Below are positions 59,527-64,000 of a stretch of 64,000 nt of DNA, piece after piece. The notes under the pieces are model-generated. The model ran no database searches. It was not told the origin of the DNA and saw nothing but the letters and a program-made list of their open reading frames with translations. The stretch lies in contig NZ_BBWV01000003.1 in NCBI RefSeq assembly GCF_000974785.1, positions 248,001 through 312,000 on the forward strand. Direction: 5' to 3'. The translations under genes were made by a program, and so were the position numbers. Origin of the DNA: Flavihumibacter petaseus NBRC 106054 (GTDB lineage Bacteria > Bacteroidota > Bacteroidia > Chitinophagales > Chitinophagaceae). Numbering within the stretch: the first letter of the stretch is position 1; each line of letters opens with the position of its first letter.

Positions 59527-60261
59527 TTACTTCAACACGCTTCTGATACCAGCCTCAAGATGCTGCAGGAATAGCGGTTCACTATAGCTTTCTTTGGTGT
59601 GTCCCAACGTGGTATAGAAGATCTTTCCCCCTTCAAACTGATGGTACCAGGCTGCCGGGTGATAACCATTCATTTTCCCGCCTTTGTAGGAAGTTTCATC
59701 CAGTAGTAATACCACTTTCACCTGGTCGTTGAAATTTTTGAAATTATACCATTCGTCCTTCCGGCTCCATTCGGCAGGCAACATGGCAGTTGAGGGGTGT
59801 ACCTCAGTTGTTTTCTTCAGCGTTGCCACCTGTTGTTCAGGATGGGATTCAAACCAGGCACCCATCATTCGATTGTACCAGGGCCAGTTGTATTCACAAT
59901 CCGTCGCGGCATGTACCCCAACGATACCGCCGCCTGCATGAACATAATCCTGTAATGCTTTTTCTCCTTCGTTGCTAAGTACGGTACCGGTAGTGCTGAG
60001 AAATACAATCGCATCATAGCCGGAGATCTTGTTATCGGAGAATAAGGCGGTATCTTCTGAACTGACTACATCCCAGTGATTCGTGGCTCCCAGTGTTTTG
60101 ATGGCTGCAATGCCATCCGGAATGGATTCGTGGCGGTAACCACGGGTGGCGGAATAAACGAGCACTTTCTTGTTGCCGGCGGGGCTTTGCTGGTGGTTTC
60201 CAGGGGTGCAGGCGGGAAACAGGGTGATTGCGATAAGGGCGGAGAGGAGTAATTTTTTCAT
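59527..60261 (-). CDS. ThuA-like lipoprotein
   Basis: 244 residues from MKKLLLSALIAITLFPACTP (lipoprotein signal; a longer upstream start is unlikely). ThuA/glutaminase-like alpha/beta fold: KKVLVYSATRGYRHESIPDG, FLSTTGTVLSNEGEKALQDY, GGIVGVHAATDCEYNWPWYN and ATLKKTTEVHPST, FYTTLGHTKESY. ThuA of Rhizobiaceae belongs to trehalose oxidation to 3-ketotrehalose; Bacteroidota members occur with DUF1080 and oxidoreductases. Last gene of the minus-strand locus, but separated by a terminator from the DUF1080 gene. Confidence 0.87.
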   Translation of the reverse strand: MKKLLLSALIAITLFPACTPGNHQQSPAGNKKVLVYSATRGYRHESIPDGIAAIKTLGATNHWDVVSSEDTALFSDNKISGYDAIVFLSTTGTVLSNEGEKALQDYVHAGGGIVGVHAATDCEYNWPWYNRMMGAWFESHPEQQVATLKKTTEVHPSTAMLPAEWSRKDEWYNFKNFNDQVKVVLLLDETSYKGGKMNGYHPAAWYHQFEGGKIFYTTLGHTKESYSEPLFLQHLEAGIRSVLK

Positions 60262-60283
60262 ATGGCTAAACTTGCGGAAAAAG

Positions 60284-60309
60284 AACAAGGCTGCCGTAGC
60301 AGCCTTGTT
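60284..60309 (-). terminator. terminator between DUF1080 and ThuA genes
   Basis: AACAAGGCTGC, loop TACG, GCAGCCTTGTT on the minus strand, then CTTTTT. A perfect 11-base stem. Confidence 0.82.
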
Positions 60310-60322
60310 ACAACATTGTAAA

Positions 60323-61066
60323 TCAGAGTTTGCGGATCTTGATGTTTTTGTACCAAACTTCATTGCCGTGATCCTGCAGGGCAATATGGCCGGAATGGAA
60401 TTTTCCGAAGTCGGGCATGTCCTTGAATTTGCTGTTGGCGATCAGGTTTTTCCAGTTGTCATCCCACATACTGGTGCTCACTGTTGTTACGCCATTCAGT
60501 TTGATTTCGAGGTGATTGTTATGCTGGATGATCTCAGCGTGGTTCCATTGACCGACTGGTTTAACCGGCTCAACAGTAGATGCGATCAGGTCGTACAGAT
60601 TGGCTGCACGATGCTTGGTGATTTTGCCGTCCGGATGACCGTCGTTGTCCAGTACCTGGATCTCGGGTCCGGTATACCAGACAAACTCATATTTTGGCTT
60701 GTCATCCTGCACGTCAATGATAATGCCACTGTTACCGTTCGGGGAGATCTTCCAGTCGAGTGAAAGGTGAAAATTCTCAAAAGATTCATCCGAAACGATG
60801 TCACCACCGCCACTCACCTGCCAGCCGTCTTTGTGGGTCGCATCCAGGTAGATGGCACCGTCCTGGATCTTCCAGGCAGCGCCTACTTCAGTTTTGCCGT
60901 AGGTATGCCAGCCTTTGGTAGACTGGCCATCGAAAAGCAGTTGCCAGCCATCTTTTTGTTCTTTCGCGGAAAGTGAATTGTCTGCCACGGCAGATGTTTT
61001 TTTGGACCCTGAACAGGCTGCCAGCATAATGGCAGCGCCACCCAGCAGGGCAAGGGTTTTACGCAT
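60323..61066 (-). CDS. DUF1080 lipoprotein, 3-keto-glycoside enzyme
   Basis: 247 residues, lipobox MLAACS. DUF1080 beta-jelly-roll: LFDGQSTKGWHTYGK, WKIQDGAIYLD, SFENFHLSLDWKISPNGNSG and IIIDV, YTGPEIQVLDNDGH, WNHAEIIQHNNHLEIKLNGV and GHIALQDHGNEVWYKNIKIR. DUF1080 enzymes act on 3-keto-disaccharides or glucosides (hydrolysis or 1,2-elimination). Here it lies with an oxidoreductase and a TIM-barrel enzyme in a probable glycoside-3-oxidation locus. 4 bases from the cytochrome gene. Confidence 0.9.
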   Translation of the reverse strand: MRKTLALLGGAAIMLAACSGSKKTSAVADNSLSAKEQKDGWQLLFDGQSTKGWHTYGKTEVGAAWKIQDGAIYLDATHKDGWQVSGGGDIVSDESFENFHLSLDWKISPNGNSGIIIDVQDDKPKYEFVWYTGPEIQVLDNDGHPDGKITKHRAANLYDLIASTVEPVKPVGQWNHAEIIQHNNHLEIKLNGVTTVSTSMWDDNWKNLIANSKFKDMPDFGKFHSGHIALQDHGNEVWYKNIKIRKL

Positions 61067-61070
61067 ACTA

Positions 61071-61460
61071 TTATTGGTTTTTAAGAGTCAGGATGTATTT
61101 CACCATTGTCTGTGCATCAGCTTCGCTCAGCTGCGGATGCGGTGTCATCGGTACGGTGCCCCATACGCCACTGCCGCCTTTGATGATCTTCGAAGAAAGA
61201 TCATGTACCACTGCGTCGCTGGCTTCGTATTTTTTAGCAACATCCGTGTACGAAGGTCCGATAGCTTTTTCGTTTACTTTATGGCAGGTCAGGCAGTCGT
61301 TTGCAGCGATCAGTTCGATTGCCTTGTCGTCAGCCGGAGCAGCTGCCGGCTGTTCTGTTTTTGCAGCGCTGGCAGAATCCGTACCTGTCTTTTCTGATCC
61401 GCCGCTTCCGCAAGCAATGGCAAAGGCGCTGATCCCTGCCAGTAAAACATACTTTTTCAT
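61071..61460 (-). CDS. lipoprotein cytochrome c (class I)
   Basis: 129 residues, lipobox AFAIACGS, then an Ala/Pro/Lys-rich linker and a class I haem domain: haem-binding CLTCHK, GPSYTDVAKKYEAS, and Met ligand region VPMTPHPQLSEADAQTMVKY. It would carry electrons from a periplasmic oxidoreductase to the respiratory chain. Its companion is probably the dehydrogenase whose subunit is cut at the right window edge. Same strand and tight spacing as its neighbours. Confidence 0.9.
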   Translation of the reverse strand: MKKYVLLAGISAFAIACGSGGSEKTGTDSASAAKTEQPAAAPADDKAIELIAANDCLTCHKVNEKAIGPSYTDVAKKYEASDAVVHDLSSKIIKGGSGVWGTVPMTPHPQLSEADAQTMVKYILTLKNQ

Positions 61461-61473
61461 ATTGGTTGTTTAG

Positions 61474-62526
61474 TTAGATACCGAGAATTTTTTTGTTGAA
61501 CGCTTCATCTGAACCGGTTCCGGCAAAATCGTCAAAGGCTTTTTCCGTTACCCTGATGATGTGATCGCGGATAAAGATAGCACCTTCTGTTGCACCGTCT
61601 TCCGGATGTTTGAGACAGCATTCCCATTCCATCACAGCCCAGCCTTTATAATCATATGCGGCAAGCTTGCTGAAGATGCTGCCAAAATCCACCTGACCAT
61701 CACCAAGTGAACGGAACCTGCCGGCACGGTTGATCCAGCTCTGGTAGCCGCCGTAAACGCCTTGCCGGCCAGTTGGATTAAACTCTGCATCCTTTACATG
61801 GAACATCCGGATGCGCTCATGATAAATATCGATATATTCCAGGTAATCGAGGCATTGCAATACAAAGTGGGAGGGGTCGTACAGCAGGCAGGCACGCGGG
61901 TGGTTATTCACCTCCTTCAGGAACATTTCGTAACTGATGCCATCATGCAGATCTTCCCCGGGATGAATTTCGTAACAGAGGTCTACTCCGGAGGCATCAA
62001 ATACATCCAGTATAGGTCTCCACCTTTTGGCAAGTTCCTTAAACCCTGTCTCAACCAGGCCGGCTGGCCGCTGGGGCCAGGGATAAACAGTATGCCACAA
62101 CAGTGAGCCGCTGAACGTGGCATGTGCATTCAGTCCGAGGTTTTCGGATGCTTTGGCAGCATATTTCAATTGCTGGATCGCCCACTCGGTGCGGGCGGCA
62201 GGGTTGCCGTGTACTTCTTTGGGAGCGAATCCATCAAACAGTTCGTTGTAGGCAGGGTGAACAGCAACGAGCTGTCCCTGCAGATGTGTACTGAGTTCGG
62301 TGATCTGCAGGCCTGCGTTTTCCACTATGCCCTTTATTTCATCGGCATAGGTTTTGCTTTCGGCGGCCTGCTTCAGGTCAATGCACCGGCTGTCCCAGGT
62401 AGGAATCTGAACACCTTTAAATCCCAGCGCTTCTGCCCAAAGACAGATGGATTGCAGGTTATTGAAAGGTGCATTGTCACCCAGGAACTGGGCAAGAAAA
62501 ATACCCGGGCCTTTTAATGTAGTCAT
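61474..62526 (-). CDS. sugar phosphate isomerase/epimerase-like TIM barrel
   Basis: 350 residues, cytoplasmic. LGFKGVQIPTWDSRCIDLKQ, LNAHATFSGSLLWHTVYPW, VDLCYEIHPGEDLHDGISYE, ACLLYDPSHFVLQCLDYLEY, FHVKDAEFNPTGRQGVYGG and WAVMEWECCLKHPEDGATEG give the Glu/Asp/His/Glu metal ligands of the AP-endonuclease-2 family. Related proteins in these loci hydrate or isomerise 3-keto sugars. Starts 21 bases after the Gfo/Idh gene. Confidence 0.87.
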   Translation of the reverse strand: MTTLKGPGIFLAQFLGDNAPFNNLQSICLWAEALGFKGVQIPTWDSRCIDLKQAAESKTYADEIKGIVENAGLQITELSTHLQGQLVAVHPAYNELFDGFAPKEVHGNPAARTEWAIQQLKYAAKASENLGLNAHATFSGSLLWHTVYPWPQRPAGLVETGFKELAKRWRPILDVFDASGVDLCYEIHPGEDLHDGISYEMFLKEVNNHPRACLLYDPSHFVLQCLDYLEYIDIYHERIRMFHVKDAEFNPTGRQGVYGGYQSWINRAGRFRSLGDGQVDFGSIFSKLAAYDYKGWAVMEWECCLKHPEDGATEGAIFIRDHIIRVTEKAFDDFAGTGSDEAFNKKILGI

Positions 62527-62547
62527 CAGCGTTGAATTTTTGTTTTA

Positions 62548-63705
62548 TCAGATCTCGAAGGGAGTCCATTTCTGCGCTGAGGCATTGCTGGCCATTACCT
62601 GTTCGATAAAGGCCATGCCTCGTATTCCTTCGTCAATTCCGGGAAAATCCAGCCATTCTTCAGGAACTTTTTTCCCTTCCAGTTTTGCACGCAGGGTATG
62701 AGCAAAATTCATGTAGAGATTGGCAAATGCCTCCAGGTAACCTTCCGGATGACCGGGCGGCGTACGGGTGCCGGCCTTCGCAAATGTGCTGAGGTAATCT
62801 GCACCCGCGCGAAGGATCTGTGCCGGCTGGTCAAGCCATTTCAGGACGAGGCTGTTCGCATCTTCCTGCCGCCATTCCAGTCCCCCTTTTTCTCCATATA
62901 CTGTTACCCTCACATTGTTTTCTTCCCCGGCAGCAACCTGGCTGGCATAGAGCAGGCCGGTTACACCATTGGTAAATTTCATCATTACCATACCGTCATC
63001 GTCGAGCAGTCGGTTTGGAACCACGATATTGAGTTCAGCGCACAGGTGTGTCATTTTTTCGCCCGTCACATACTCCGCCATATTGAACGCATGCGTTCCG
63101 ATATCACCCATGCAGCCGGAAATGCCGCTTCGTGCCGGGTCAGTTCTCCATTCAGCCTGCTTGTAATGCGTGCCTTCGCGATAGGTGCTCAACCAGCCCT
63201 GCGGGTACTGCACATACACTTTACGGATCTTCCCCAGGCGTCCGCTGGCCACTACCTGCCGGGCTTCCTTTACCATGGGATAACCGGTATAGGTGTGGGT
63301 CAGGCAGAAGATCGCACCCGTCTGCTCAATTACCTTCTTCAGTTCCTTTGCTTCATCAAGTGTGAAGGTTGCAGGCTTGTCGAGCACTACATGAAAACCA
63401 TTTTCCATCGCAAGCTTTGCGGGACCGAAATGCATGTGATTGGGCGTGACGATGGCGACAAAGTCCATCCTGCGGTCGGCAGGTAATGCCTTCTCTTTTT
63501 CGATCATTTCCCTGTAGTCGCCGTATACCCTGTCTTCGGGAAGATAAAGTGCCGCGCCACTGATCTTTGATTTTTCTGCGTTGCTGCTAAAGGCGCCACA
63601 CACCAGTTCGATCTCCCCATCCATCGTTGCAGCGATGCGGTGCACTGCGCCTATAAATGCGTCTTTGCCACCGCCGATCATTCCCATCCTGAGTTTCCTG
63701 CTCAT
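62548..63705 (-). CDS. Gfo/Idh/MocA-family oxidoreductase
   Basis: 385 residues. Rossmann GMIGGGKDAFIGAVHRI near residue 10, VTPNHMHFGPAKLAMENGFH and DKPATFTLDEAKELK, with the catalytic lysine motif LDKP, then GGDIGTHAF-like CMGDIGTHAFNMAEYVTGEK and a long alpha/beta C-terminal domain. It oxidises or reduces a sugar or sugar acid, plausibly the keto step of the locus. Four bases from the gene at the edge. Confidence 0.92.
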   Translation of the reverse strand: MSRKLRMGMIGGGKDAFIGAVHRIAATMDGEIELVCGAFSSNAEKSKISGAALYLPEDRVYGDYREMIEKEKALPADRRMDFVAIVTPNHMHFGPAKLAMENGFHVVLDKPATFTLDEAKELKKVIEQTGAIFCLTHTYTGYPMVKEARQVVASGRLGKIRKVYVQYPQGWLSTYREGTHYKQAEWRTDPARSGISGCMGDIGTHAFNMAEYVTGEKMTHLCAELNIVVPNRLLDDDGMVMMKFTNGVTGLLYASQVAAGEENNVRVTVYGEKGGLEWRQEDANSLVLKWLDQPAQILRAGADYLSTFAKAGTRTPPGHPEGYLEAFANLYMNFAHTLRAKLEGKKVPEEWLDFPGIDEGIRGMAFIEQVMASNASAQKWTPFEI

Positions 63706-63708
63706 GTA

Positions 63709-64000
63709 TTATTTATTGAAGCTGACACATTCTTTCAATTCCTTTTCCGTGTAGGCCAGGTTGTATTGTTTCAACACATCGTCCGGTACGCCGTTCCACT
63801 GGTTGGGCGCATTGCCGATATAGCCGATATCCTTAATACCGATTTCGGAAGTGTAAAAGCCTGTGCAGGTCAGGTCACGCATCAGGTTAAAGAAAGCCAC
63901 ACCCTGTTGCATGGCGGGTTTTGCCTTTTCCGGGTATGCGATCTGATCCACCATTTTGATGCGGTCCCCTTCACTGCAGTCTTTGAATGCCTTGCCGAAC
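63709..64000 (-). CDS. gluconate 2-dehydrogenase subunit 3 family protein, cut by the window
   Basis: The frame is open beyond base 64000; about 97 C-terminal residues are seen (FGKAFKDCSEGDRIKMVDQI, AKPAMQQGVAFFNLMRDLTC and SEIGIKDIGYIGNAPNQWNG), which is the pattern of the small Tat-exported subunit that pairs with FAD GMC-type dehydrogenases. The large subunit is probably upstream of the right edge. It would supply the periplasmic oxidation feeding the cytochrome. Confidence 0.82.
   Translation of the reverse strand, partial: FGKAFKDCSEGDRIKMVDQIAYPEKAKPAMQQGVAFFNLMRDLTCTGFYTSEIGIKDIGYIGNAPNQWNGVPDDVLKQYNLAYTEKELKECVSFNK

Overview
The window is typical Bacteroidota chromosome, most likely the family Chitinophagaceae (inference). 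Evidence: SusC/SusD transport genes, FecI-type sigma with FecR anti-sigma, a type III glutamine synthetase, a ComA-like phosphosulfolactate synthase, a split promoter of the TTTG-N19-TAnnTTTG type before rpsL, and A-rich rather than Shine-Dalgarno leaders. No tRNA, rRNA, insertion sequence, CRISPR array or phage gene was seen. Both edges cut genes (a DUF6624 protein at the left, a gluconate 2-dehydrogenase subunit 3 family protein at the right).

Layout. 0-31 kb is mainly housekeeping: glnN, a membrane protein divergent from a glycosyltransferase, purL, hldD, proC, pyrG, a four-helix-bundle gene, yidC, a TPR protein, comA-aroE (coupled by overlapping stop/start), a minus-strand group (unknown gene, rdgB, ECF sigma, anti-sigma, thioesterase), ilvE, rpsL-rpsG, a sugar-isomerase-like protein and several small unknown genes. 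Intergenic gaps here carry an unusual family of dispersed repeats: small hairpins with a 14-base loop and covarying stems, and GTTTRRR heptad tracts. Two gaps also contain gene remains (a frameshifted unknown gene at about 1.0-1.4 kb and an internally deleted DUF805 gene at 27.3 kb).

31.5-46.5 kb is the most interesting part: a colinear polysaccharide-utilisation-like locus of FecI sigma, FecR, SusC with an STN signalling domain, SusD, a 1674-residue fusion of a GH2 beta-galactosidase to a GH63-like alpha-glucosidase, a bifunctional kinase/PLP phospho-lyase of the hydroxylysine type, and a DUF1338 2-oxoadipate dioxygenase/decarboxylase. Read together, these steps fit release of Glc-alpha-1,2-Gal-beta from the glycosylated hydroxylysine of collagen, followed by hydroxylysine catabolism. 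I propose this as a candidate undescribed system; it is an inference from family assignments.

46.5-59.5 kb holds an orphan PhnD-like binding protein, a serine hydrolase with TPRs, a NarL-type response regulator and a TPR histidine kinase around a small unknown gene, an OmpA-like protein, lipoproteins and a run of small enzymes (FMN reductase, DinB-NTF2 fusion, DUF1801, DHFR-like). 59.5-64 kb is a minus-strand glycoside-oxidation type locus: ThuA-like, DUF1080, cytochrome c, two sugar-handling enzymes and a dehydrogenase subunit.
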